A stretch of DNA of 64,000 nt from Paenibacillus sp. GSMTC-2017. GTDB lineage: Bacteria > Bacillota > Bacilli > Paenibacillales > Paenibacillaceae. A model generated the notes under the pieces. It ran no database searches and had not been told where the DNA came from. It worked only from the letters and a program-made list of their open reading frames with translations. The stretch's first letter is position 1, and each line of letters begins with the position of its first letter. The position numbers were made by a program, and so were the translations under genes. Below are positions 8,575 through 16,016 of the stretch, in pieces. Location of the stretch: the NCBI RefSeq assembly GCF_016019935.1, contig NZ_JAECMT010000001.1:372022-436021 (forward strand), written 5' to 3'.

Positions 8575-9078
8575 TCAGTGCTGAACTTTAGATAGTAATG
8601 TTAATTGCAATTTCTCAAAATCAATACTTCGAAACGAAGAAACAACTATACTAACCGGATAGTCTCTACCAAAAAATTGATCTGTTCTTTCGAAAAATGA
8701 TCGTTTCCCCTGCTCATTCGCCCAAATCCCGAATTTAGTCACTCCATTGTCTGAATAAAAGTCAACTTTATAAATACTGTTTAATAGGATTACTTTGTGG
8801 CCAAATAACCATCTATATTCCAGATGTTCGTCAGTAATTAACAAATAATGCTTTTTGGTAAATGTTATTGCAAGCCAAACGAATCCAAATAAAAGCGCAA
8901 AAACAAGAAATACAATGTTTAAAATAAATTTCTCTTTATCATCAGTTGGTATCATTATGAAACCTAAAAACATTGTTATTATTACACCATACAAAATGTG
9001 TAGTGATAGCTTTAGCTTGGGTTTTTGATATAGTGGTAAGCAATATAATCCATTATTATCTGTTACTAAATCGTCCAC
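8575..9078 (-). CDS. Membrane protein with two helices and a cytoplasmic PH-like domain
   Basis: The product (167 residues) starts at a GTG preceded by GGAGAAAT. Two membrane helices (about residues 24-43 and 52-73) are followed by a beta-rich region (YLLITDEHLEYRWLFG and the rest) resembling bacterial PH-like domains; that fold assignment is tentative. The 3' end of this gene is duplicated as a frameshifted fragment at 3818-3915, and the two copies bracket the ECF sigma module. It shares an apparent transcript with the 102-residue gene downstream. Confidence 0.65.
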   Translation of the reverse strand: MDDLVTDNNGLYCLPLYQKPKLKLSLHILYGVIITMFLGFIMIPTDDKEKFILNIVFLVFALLFGFVWLAITFTKKHYLLITDEHLEYRWLFGHKVILLNSIYKVDFYSDNGVTKFGIWANEQGKRSFFERTDQFFGRDYPVSIVVSSFRSIDFEKLQLTLLSKVQH

Positions 9079-9154
9079 ATTAATTTCTCCTTACACTTTC
9101 CATCTAGATGAACTTAATCATTAATGCCCTAAATTTACTCAACTTAAGAACAAC

Positions 9155-9322
9155 TTAAAAAGGATTGCGAAGCATATTTAATCCCAAATTGCACAAGAAG
9201 ACTACAATTACAATAAAAATAATAAACACAGCTATACCCGCTATCATTTTCTTCTTCGTTCTAACAACTTCTTTTTTATCAACTTCATCATCGTACCAAT
9301 CCCGCTTATTGTTATTACTCAT
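9155..9322 (-). CDS. Small single-helix membrane protein (55 residues)
   Basis: The ATG at 9320-9322 is preceded by AGGAG at good spacing. The product has a charged N-terminal half (MSNNNKRDWYDDEVDKKEVV, then RTKKK), one hydrophobic helix (about residues 26-47) and a short tail ending LRNPF. The charge pattern predicts the N-terminus in the cytoplasm. I do not recognise a family. The opposite strand also has an open frame here, but it lacks a ribosome binding site and reads as the antisense of this helix. Confidence 0.6.
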   Translation of the reverse strand: MSNNNKRDWYDDEVDKKEVVRTKKKMIAGIAVFIIFIVIVVFLCNLGLNMLRNPF

Positions 9323-9361
9323 ATGCACACACTCCTATGAGAAAGTTTAATATGCATTCAG

Positions 9362-10234
9362 CTAGGTACACTGCATCTCACAATTCACCCGATCAAAGCG
9401 TAGTGCTTTAAGATCATCCTCATGGATCCAAAAATAAATTCGGCCAACGTCTCCCCACATGATTCCTGTCTTATCTTCCTCTGAATCGATCTGAAGTAGC
9501 AATCGCCACTTCAACGCTGAGTTCACGATCTGGTTACGCACTTTAGAATCCTGCATATCTTCCCTTGTATGTTCACCATAAGCTTTTACACAACTAACCT
9601 GCATATCTCCTTGAATTTGATCTGGATGTCCCATTAGCCGATTAATATAACTTTCACTATCCCAATGCTTCCTGTATTCATGCAAGAATACATTCCAATA
9701 CTTTTCATAATCGACAATGTTGCCATTCCATCCAAGATTCTGACTTTCCAAATAGGCAGATTCCGAAGTCGGTACAGACAACCCTGGAATAAATGAAATC
9801 TTATTAGACTTCATCTTAACACACTCTAAATCAGGTGTTTCTCTGCGTATTAATCGGTCAAGTTGATCAACTTCCGTATAAACAACGTGACATGTATCAG
9901 GGTCACCAAAAAATTCTATATCCTCGAACATCGGTTTTACGGCATAAAAAAAGGATAGTAGACCGCCACATGGAAGATCTAACTCAAATGGACATTCATC
10001 CAAATTAATTTGAGCAATAAAAGTCATATCATATTTTTTCCATATGGGCCAGTTCACATTTTCGAGAAGATCAGGATTACCCCCAACCTTGCTGCTACCA
10101 ACTGGTATATAAGTATCAAGAACAGGCTCAAGAATCAGTTGTGCTGTAGGGTAAATCCATGTGGCGATTGATTGTTTATATTTTTCAAGTCCTGCCTTCT
10201 CAAGCAATTGAAGGATTAATTCATTACTAATCAT
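9362..10234 (-). CDS. DUF1963 (YwqG-family) protein
   Basis: The product (290 residues) shows the YwqG/DUF1963 landmarks: SKVGGNPDLLENVNWPIW near residue 50, FIAQINL, a GGLLSFFY strand, MGHPDQIQGDMQVSC, and the C-terminal LLLQIDSEED...MWGDVGRIYFWI and the final MQC. YwqG proteins are cytoplasmic and often found near toxin/immunity genes; their biochemical role is not established. The ATG follows AAAGGAG. It is the last gene of a run of four or five closely spaced accessory genes. Confidence 0.88.
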   Translation of the reverse strand: MISNELILQLLEKAGLEKYKQSIATWIYPTAQLILEPVLDTYIPVGSSKVGGNPDLLENVNWPIWKKYDMTFIAQINLDECPFELDLPCGGLLSFFYAVKPMFEDIEFFGDPDTCHVVYTEVDQLDRLIRRETPDLECVKMKSNKISFIPGLSVPTSESAYLESQNLGWNGNIVDYEKYWNVFLHEYRKHWDSESYINRLMGHPDQIQGDMQVSCVKAYGEHTREDMQDSKVRNQIVNSALKWRLLLQIDSEEDKTGIMWGDVGRIYFWIHEDDLKALRFDRVNCEMQCT

Positions 10235-10252
10235 AACTAGCTCCTTTAAAGG

Positions 10253-10687
10253 TTATTTAGTATATGTTTTCGTAATTTCGTTAGAATAATTTTTCCAATC
10301 AAAATAGAAAGGACCTATGTCGATTTTTTTATTTTCACTTTCTAATCTAAAATCTTGCCATATGACAATATCTTCTTCTCTATCAATACTTACTGATATA
10401 AACCCACACTCCTCATCACCACACCAAGGACATACTAAAATAGGGTATCTGTAATACAAGTATTCATGTCGCTGCTTAAGCAATAAATAATCAATCATTA
10501 ACTTTTGATGTTCATTAGTACCCCAACCTAAAGCGGGAACCATTTCATATTTGCTTAACCTTTTATATAACGAATCACCATCAATAATGAAATCAGCAAA
10601 TTGTGTATTTTTGTTTCCATCTTGATTTGGATCAAGATCCTCATATCTGCTTGAGAGTCTAGTTTCTATGTGATTAATTGTTTTCAT
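10253..10687 (-). CDS. Uncharacterised protein with a CPWCGDEEC cysteine motif
   Basis: The start at 10687 is chosen because AGGAGGTAAC precedes it directly; a longer frame reaching 10762 would run through that site. The product (144 residues) contains CPWCGDEECG at about residue 85, which looks like half a zinc ribbon. It ends with GPFYFDWKNYSNEI, a pattern I associate with a widespread uncharacterised family in bacilli sometimes mislabelled oxidoreductase. Immunity-type function is possible from the context (DUF1963 and DUF2185 neighbours) but unproven. It lies 18 bases upstream of the DUF1963 gene. Confidence 0.7.
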   Translation of the reverse strand: MKTINHIETRLSSRYEDLDPNQDGNKNTQFADFIIDGDSLYKRLSKYEMVPALGWGTNEHQKLMIDYLLLKQRHEYLYYRYPILVCPWCGDEECGFISVSIDREEDIVIWQDFRLESENKKIDIGPFYFDWKNYSNEITKTYTK

Positions 10688-10730
10688 GTTACCTCCTAAA
10701 TACAGATATGAACCGAACGATATTACTAAA

Positions 10731-11216
10731 TTAATGATTAAGTATAAATTGTTTAATGCCATTAAAACATTTTGACGTTACCATATTTTCATTTATCTCT
10801 TCTATCGTTTTGATAAGTTCCTTAGCTTTTGTAATAAGATCATATTCAAAGTCTGCCCATAGAACTCTTTCGTTGATAATGTATTCTTTTTTTACATTTA
10901 CAAACGGATCTCTATTCGTTTGAATATACGAGACTTCGTGATGTTCAATCCTTAGCTCGCTAATGACAAGCTCATTTCCTTCTTTTACGAACTCAAGCCA
11001 AGTCCATGGATTTTCAATATACTTCATCGCAACATAATTGTTTTGTTGAAGTTTGTAGTACACCTCAAAAAGAATTTCAAAGTGAGTTAATATTAACTCT
11101 GAGAAACCATGCTTCGACTCTAATCTCAATTCAGGAGGAGGATAAGACACAGATAGATTAATGTACGTTTCCTGTACATCAATTGGCTGACAGACATCTC
11201 TTTCAGAATGATACAT
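10731..11216 (-). CDS. Hypothetical protein (161 residues)
   Basis: I do not recognise this protein. It has no signal or membrane segment, an aromatic-rich core (ENPWTWLEFVKEGNELVISE) and a C-terminal helix (about residues 120-145). The size, acidic character and position between a DUF2185-type immunity gene and two other accessory genes suggest an immunity-like protein, which is inference. The ATG at 11216 has only AAAAGGG immediately before it, so the true start may lie slightly downstream. Confidence 0.5.
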   Translation of the reverse strand: MYHSERDVCQPIDVQETYINLSVSYPPPELRLESKHGFSELILTHFEILFEVYYKLQQNNYVAMKYIENPWTWLEFVKEGNELVISELRIEHHEVSYIQTNRDPFVNVKKEYIINERVLWADFEYDLITKAKELIKTIEEINENMVTSKCFNGIKQFILNH

Positions 11217-11245
11217 CCCTTTTCTACCATATTTTTATACAAACT

Positions 11246-11863
11246 TTACCCATGAATACTAAAGTCATAATCTTCTATTTTCAAAAGTTTTGAAGTTATC
11301 TTATCTCTTTCATATGCACATGGAGCAGGATCATTGATAAACGCTAATATCGAATCATCTATATTCAACATTACACCAACCGAAATCACTTGAGTATTAT
11401 TAGCGTCTTCTTCTTCATGCCCACTAAAAAAGACCCAGCCTAAATCATCTTCATTATTTGGATTAAATCGAAGCAAGAAATTAAACTCATTTCTCGATAG
11501 TACGTCATTACTAACAACGACTTTATTATCAAAATAATAATCCATATCCGCTGACCAAGGATCATCTAGTTTAGTTGCACAAATATGTATTGCATTAAAA
11601 TCAATTAAGTCCCCATATTGAAGAGAATTCAAATAATGAGGTTGATTTGCTAATTTCCCTACGAAATCAGAACCATTTCGAGAAATAATTTCAACCCACA
11701 TTCTCTCACCATTGTATTCACTCTCAAGTTCTTCTATGGACATGAAAATTAACTTAACTAAGTCACCTACAGTCAATTTTTCTATTACTTGATCACTCGG
11801 AAGATAAAATGTATATGGTGCCTCTTTATGAAGTTCTACAACGCTGTCTAGTTTCCATGTCAT
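11246..11863 (-). CDS. Two-domain protein: DUF2314-like plus DUF2185 (Imm33-type) immunity domain
   Basis: In this 205-residue product, the N-terminal half (about residues 45-95, with GERMWVEIISRNGSDFVGKL and the following YLNSLQYGDLIDF) matches the pattern of DUF2314-type domains. The C-terminal half (about 110-190) has the DUF2185/Imm33 pattern: VVVSNDVL, then LLRF and LGWVFFSGHEEEDAN. Imm33-type domains are immunity proteins of polymorphic toxin systems. No toxin gene is visible nearby, so it may be an orphan. The ATG follows AGGAGTGC. Confidence 0.75.
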   Translation of the reverse strand: MTWKLDSVVELHKEAPYTFYLPSDQVIEKLTVGDLVKLIFMSIEELESEYNGERMWVEIISRNGSDFVGKLANQPHYLNSLQYGDLIDFNAIHICATKLDDPWSADMDYYFDNKVVVSNDVLSRNEFNFLLRFNPNNEDDLGWVFFSGHEEEDANNTQVISVGVMLNIDDSILAFINDPAPCAYERDKITSKLLKIEDYDFSIHG

Positions 11864-11957
11864 TATATTTTTGCACTCCTTAGTATGAACCTACTTACTT
11901 TCAATCTGAAACTTACTAATACTGTTGCAAATATCGAGCCGCTATTCATCACATACG

Positions 11958-12146
11958 TCACCAATGTTTTTCCATCGCATCTTCACAGCGATTAAAGCCA
12001 TTTCTTAAGTAAAATTGTACACTTTCACTACTTGGCCATAGGATAAGAAACTCGACGTTATTTTCTTTTGATCACTCCCAGCTCATTTGAACAAGTTTTT
12101 CAACATCATTTAACGTTGCCAATCGAACGATATTAATATATGCCAC
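11958..12146 (-). pseudogene. Remnant of a GNAT acetyltransferase gene
   Basis: Read on the minus strand, a GTG-started frame gives an N-terminal GNAT-like start (YINIVRLATLNDVEKLVQM), an in-frame TGA, and then a GNAT C-terminus (SSESVQFYLRNGFNRCEDAM, then EKHW and stop) in the same frame. The acetyl-CoA-binding middle, some 80 residues in a normal GNAT, is missing. An internal deletion plus a stop codon make it non-functional. It occupies most of the otherwise gene-free stretch 11864-12251; the rest of that stretch shows nothing further. Confidence 0.8.
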
Positions 12147-12251
12147 CCCTTTGATAACTTCATCTACTTAAAATATAATTCCCTGAGTAAATAGAAAAAA
12201 TAGAAGTGTTTTATGTTACCCATCCACTCCTATATATATCGTTATTCGTAT

Positions 12252-12773
12252 TCAATCCATATTTAAAAAGTAATCAAAACCACTAATTAACTGGATAACA
12301 TACTTTGTTTCACCTGTAGCTTGGTTAATCTGATCATCCGCTGAGTTAAGCAAGTAACTAGAAATTCGACTACTACTGAGATTTTGATTTTGATAATAAA
12401 ATCCTTTGGCATCTTCAACTTTCCGCCTGTCATCCTCAAAATATATCTCCAATTCTACTCCACGATTCTCACTTTTAGGATATGGGAATAGCTCAATATT
12501 TTTATAGTAAGCTAAAATTTCATCCTTTGTGAGTGTAGAGGTCATTTCCATGATCGCAACTACAACCCAATATCCCCCGCTTCCACCTAAACCACTAAAA
12601 TTTTTGCCATTGAACTGATGTTTTGCAATAAGTGAGGTTTCTGCTGGGAGTGGATAATCAAATAAGTGTTCTGCAAATTGCTCAGATACCTTTTCTTTAC
12701 TTATACTTGAATATAACATCATGCTAATGAGACTGATCGCTAAAATTGACCCAATCCATGTGAAAGTCTTCAT
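12252..12773 (-). CDS. Membrane-anchored extracytoplasmic protein, unknown function
   Basis: The product (173 residues) has an N-terminal helix (about residues 5-23) that is either an uncleaved anchor or a signal peptide without lipobox. The extracytoplasmic domain has FDYPLPAETSLIAKHQFNGK, a glycine-rich GLGGSGGYWVVVA segment and YFEDDRRK. Similar anonymous proteins occur in bacilli, but I know no function. GGGAGGAAC precedes the ATG. It lies 56 bases downstream of the RNA ligase gene. Confidence 0.65.
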   Translation of the reverse strand: MKTFTWIGSILAISLISMMLYSSISKEKVSEQFAEHLFDYPLPAETSLIAKHQFNGKNFSGLGGSGGYWVVVAIMEMTSTLTKDEILAYYKNIELFPYPKSENRGVELEIYFEDDRRKVEDAKGFYYQNQNLSSSRISSYLLNSADDQINQATGETKYVIQLISGFDYFLNMD

Positions 12774-12829
12774 CTAGTTCCTCCCTCAATCATTTCTTGG
12801 GTAATAGCAGGATTATCTTTTTTTCGACA

Positions 12830-13714
12830 TTATGTAGCTTGTCTTTCGGACAAAACTGCTTTTATGATGAGAGGCAAGCTCCTGCCAATACATCTTCGTA
12901 TATCCTTCTCTTCAAGAGATTGTAGTGAATCAGATTCTTCTTTCATTATGTCATCATAGACCCTACTTCCGAGCTGTTTTAAAATAATCCCCATATCTTC
13001 TATCCCAAAATGTTCATGGAGCAAGTTTTCATCTACGAGTTTAAGTAGTAATTTTTCTACTCTTGCTGTAGTCAAACATTCCTCTACAAACTTCATTACA
13101 AGGGATTGATTACTAGAATCTTTGGGCTCCTTCACTTTTTGAACTTCCTTAAACCGATCAGAAACCAATTTTACGAAGCATTGTCTATCAAAGGCATCTC
13201 TATAGTTAATATTTTTGACGACTATCCCTTCCCCATCTTTTGCTAGGGAGGAATGACCTACAAACGATTGAAGATGATCTACAGATTGAAATTCACCCTC
13301 ATAAAACAAAGGAACGAGATTCAAGTTCAATCGTTTAGACTCATCTTTTACTTTGGAAAAATCAACATACACTGAGTCATTTTCGTTGTATAGGTCAAAA
13401 AGATAAAATTGGTTAGCATTTTCCCCATAATTAATTTTGTGTTTCACAAGCCATTCTCCAAAATAAACAACTCCGTCTACCAATGTACTGACATCAATCG
13501 TTTGTGTCCATTTATAAAATCCTCTTAGATCATTATCAGAACTTAATTGCATCGTACGAGAAAAAGCTTCAACAACATCACCACTACGCTTAAATGAAGC
13601 ATTTGAACCATCAAGTTTTTCTTGAATTACGATCATATCACCTACGTTTAATACACCTTCTGTTGATCTATGACCGAGACGAATAACATCAGAGTACATT
13701 TTCATTTCACCCAT
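12830..13714 (-). CDS. RNA ligase family protein (Rnl2-type nucleotidyltransferase)
   Basis: The protein (294 residues) carries the covalent nucleotidyltransferase motifs: motif I KLDGSNAS (lysine at about residue 33, the AMP acceptor), EAFSRT (motif Ia region), YFGEWLVKHKI (motif III), GEGIVVKN (motif IV) and FVKLVSDRFKE (motif V). This is the layout of T4 Rnl2-like RNA ligases, which seal 3'-OH/5'-PO4 nicks in RNA. A C-terminal helical extension of about 90 residues may bind RNA. It follows a polynucleotide-kinase-like gene and a Thg1-like remnant, indicating an RNA-repair set. GGAG lies about 11 bases before the ATG. Confidence 0.88.
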   Translation of the reverse strand: MGEMKMYSDVIRLGHRSTEGVLNVGDMIVIQEKLDGSNASFKRSGDVVEAFSRTMQLSSDNDLRGFYKWTQTIDVSTLVDGVVYFGEWLVKHKINYGENANQFYLFDLYNENDSVYVDFSKVKDESKRLNLNLVPLFYEGEFQSVDHLQSFVGHSSLAKDGEGIVVKNINYRDAFDRQCFVKLVSDRFKEVQKVKEPKDSSNQSLVMKFVEECLTTARVEKLLLKLVDENLLHEHFGIEDMGIILKQLGSRVYDDIMKEESDSLQSLEEKDIRRCIGRSLPLIIKAVLSERQAT

Positions 13715-13768
13715 ATATGTTCATGCTCCTTCTTGTGAATGTGAGGAATGATAGATAATTATCAATTC

Positions 13769-14221
13769 TTATTCCAATCGTTCACTTTTAAAATTTCCTT
13801 CAACTAGTTTTACAGTAAATAATTCATCAAAACCTTCATCATAATGTGGTTTTTCAAGTCTGTTAATTGTACTCTTTATGCCAACTAGAGGGACGATATA
13901 ACGCTCATCCCGTAGCTCATTTCTAACGATTGATCCGTCGTAATCAGGTTCGAAATAGTAACCAATTACTTTATATCCTTTACCTTTAACGGCATCAATA
14001 TATTTTTTGCGATCCAGTTTGGTTGGATTCGTATTGTCAACAACAAATGATTGTTTAGCATGAATGGAAGCCTCAACATAGGTCTTTTCTCTGTATCTTG
14101 TTTTGAGCATATCTAGATTTATTCTCATGTGTGTGTTGAAAAAGTGTTCCTTATAAAAGGTTGACTTTCCTGAAGCTTGTATGCCTATGAAAATAACACA
14201 ATCCAATTCATTCACCTTCAT
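13769..14221 (-). CDS. P-loop kinase, polynucleotide-kinase-like
   Basis: The protein (150 residues) has a Walker A motif GIQASGKST at about residues 13-21, RINLDMLKTRYR (a PNK-like NxD segment) near residue 33, VVDNTNPT (about 60-67) and an arginine-rich lid (RNELRDER). This is the signature of T4 PNK-type 5'-kinase domains, which phosphorylate 5'-OH RNA ends. The phosphatase half of a full Pnkp is absent. It overlaps the end of the Thg1-like sequence by 14 bases and precedes the RNA ligase, so a kinase-ligase repair pair is likely. The substrate is not known. Confidence 0.8.
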   Translation of the reverse strand: MKVNELDCVIFIGIQASGKSTFYKEHFFNTHMRINLDMLKTRYREKTYVEASIHAKQSFVVDNTNPTKLDRKKYIDAVKGKGYKVIGYYFEPDYDGSIVRNELRDERYIVPLVGIKSTINRLEKPHYDEGFDELFTVKLVEGNFKSERLE

Positions 14222-14600
14222 TTAACTTAACATATTGATTAATGAATTCTCTGTTTTGAGAAAAAATTGGAATGTCCATATCTACATCCCAATTACTTCT
14301 TTGTGTCTCACCTTTAAAGTAAGCTTGTTTTGTAATACAAGCTCCACGTTTTTGCCATGGGGGCAGGTCGTTCCAATTAATCCTCTTTTCTAAAAAGAGT
14401 TTATTCTGAAGCTTCTTACCGCTTAGACCCTGTAATCCACCATGAGGAAAATGCGCTTGTGCAACCATCGAAATGCTGTTTTTAGTAGCATCTTGTTGTC
14501 GCCACAAAAAGTAATTTGCTACCTCATCATGTGGTAGCACCCATGCTCTGCTATCGAATGTTGCTAGAGATGCAGATAATATTATCCATCTCCTATAAAG
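14208..14600 (-). pseudogene. Truncated Thg1-like (tRNA-His guanylyltransferase family) gene
   Basis: The open part from the GTG at 14540 encodes a clear Thg1/TLP C-terminal half: NYFLWRQQDATKNSISMVAQ, KRINWNDLPPWQKRGACI and DIPIFSQNREFI. In the same frame upstream, LSASLAT joins directly to FDSRAWVLPHDE; in intact family members these are separated by some 40-60 residues. The N-terminal catalytic domain (metal-binding aspartates) is missing. An AGGAG at about 14590 has no in-frame start after it. So this is probably a pseudogene with 5' and internal deletions, although a 110-residue C-terminal fragment could still be translated. Intact relatives add nucleotides 3'-to-5' and repair tRNA 5' ends. 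Confidence 0.78.
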
Positions 14601-14652
14601 ACGTAATACATATAATTTTTATCACATTATATAATAATGTCAATGTTAACCA

Positions 14653-14679
14653 AAAGAAAACCGCCTTTGAAAAAGCGGT
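14653..14679 (-). terminator. Short terminator after the 185-residue hypothetical gene
   Basis: ACCGC and GCGGT on the minus strand enclose a 10-base loop and are followed by TTTTCTTTTGG. The hairpin begins at the stop codon of the gene ending at 14679. Confidence 0.6.
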
Positions 14680-15236
14680 CAAATCAACGATTCAAAAAGA
14701 TCAATTCCTAATATTCGATTAATCGAAGCTAGTTCTTTACTCAAATCAACATCGAAGCGAATTAAAGTTGAATAATACTTCTTAGCTTCAGTGAGTATGG
14801 CTGTTGTTAGTTCGTTTTCGGGCAAGATTGTTGAGCTAACGATGTGATCTTCATCGTAGTCGAATTGTAATTTCATTTGGTTATTACCTAAAGTTTTCAT
14901 TCGAAAATGCAATTGTCTATCATACGTAAAACCATGTCCTTCACCTGTACGCCAAGCTTCTCCCAAAGCTACCAATAATGAATACCATTGATTGGGATCA
15001 TAACTAGTAAAATTAAGTAAGATTTCATCTTTATAGGTAATGATTATAGCCGTCTGAGAGTATTTACAGATTTGGTGTTTAAAAAAATTAATATTCTCTT
15101 CATTTTCCATTTCGTCTATATGGACAAAACAATCCGTAGCATTTCTCAAGTGAAAATTATCGTCATATACCTCATGTGGGAAATGCTCTACTACCCAAGA
15201 ATGTTTCTTTTTAAAGTAAGTATTTATTGTGATCAT
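14679..15236 (-). CDS. Hypothetical protein (185 residues)
   Basis: No family recognised. The sequence is soluble, aromatic and acidic, with an N-terminal HSWVVEHFPHEVYDDNFH, a central WYSLLVALGEAWRTGEGHGF and a C-terminal helix. The gene is followed by its own terminator and preceded by a metallophosphoesterase 26 bases upstream, so it may be the second gene of a two- or three-gene transcript. Its size and neighbourhood resemble the other orphan genes of this accessory stretch. Confidence 0.55.
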   Translation of the reverse strand: MITINTYFKKKHSWVVEHFPHEVYDDNFHLRNATDCFVHIDEMENEENINFFKHQICKYSQTAIIITYKDEILLNFTSYDPNQWYSLLVALGEAWRTGEGHGFTYDRQLHFRMKTLGNNQMKLQFDYDEDHIVSSTILPENELTTAILTEAKKYYSTLIRFDVDLSKELASINRILGIDLFESLI

Positions 15237-15262
15237 ATTTGTTACGCTCCTGCTTCAACTTC

Positions 15263-15991
15263 TTACATGTACCCCTTCTCAATCGCAACCGCATAGTCTT
15301 CACGACCGTTAGACCTAGCCAATCTCGCAGCTTCTGTCCAATCGTAAGGAACTTGTACATGTGATATTGTCCATTTGCCTTCGGTACCTTCTAATAAGAC
15401 GTAACGAGCGTGAGGAGAGCCAGCTTCCATCTTGTGTGGAATTGGAAGCTCATCTTCATATGCGGGAAGACCAACGCTTCCTGCATTTACAATTAGCTTT
15501 CCATTCGGAAGGTAGACACTTCTCCCGACATGGCTGTGACCACATAAGATAATTTGCTCAGAGATTTCCGCTAATTCTTGCTCAAGTTTTGCAGGGCTCT
15601 TGATGGTACTACCTGTTTCCATAACTTCTTCCAACAAATAACGATTGTTAACAGTGGGTGTACCATGACAAAAGAGTAAATCTTTATAACTCCATGAACG
15701 AAGAAATTTCCCAAGCCATTCTGTATACACAGGCGTAATCAAAGGTTTTACAAAATTAAATGTTAGTCCCCCGACTTCGTCCACTAGTAGAATTTCGTCG
15801 CAATTGCCCATGATGTGAATGATGTTGCGATTCATAAGAAGGTCAGCTGTCCCAAGTGGATCAAGTGGACCGTATAAAGCGTCCCCAAGCTGAACAATAT
15901 GGTCAACATTTCGAAGAATGATATTGGCGAGTACTGCTTCAAGAGCAAATTTATTACCATGTATGTCTGAAATTACTGCTATTTTTTCCAT
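15263..15991 (-). CDS. Calcineurin-like (YfcE/MJ0936-type) metallophosphoesterase
   Basis: The product (242 residues) has the complete metallophosphoesterase motif set: DIHGN (residues 8-12), GD in VQLGDALYGP, GNCDE, the histidine of FCHGTP, and GHSHVG followed by NAGSVGLP. These bind two metal ions and hydrolyse phosphodiesters or monoesters; the natural substrate cannot be told. The ATG at 15991 has GAGG ten bases upstream and is preferred over a GTG three codons earlier. It lies 25 bases downstream of the methyltransferase. Confidence 0.88.
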   Translation of the reverse strand: MEKIAVISDIHGNKFALEAVLANIILRNVDHIVQLGDALYGPLDPLGTADLLMNRNIIHIMGNCDEILLVDEVGGLTFNFVKPLITPVYTEWLGKFLRSWSYKDLLFCHGTPTVNNRYLLEEVMETGSTIKSPAKLEQELAEISEQIILCGHSHVGRSVYLPNGKLIVNAGSVGLPAYEDELPIPHKMEAGSPHARYVLLEGTEGKWTISHVQVPYDWTEAARLARSNGREDYAVAIEKGYM

Positions 15992-16016
15992 CTTATACAC
16001 GCCTCATCTCAAGTAT

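Noticed and set aside
9165-9350. 61-codon hydrophobic frame on the plus strand
   Set aside because: It is antisense to the 55-residue membrane protein, which has the better start and ribosome binding site.
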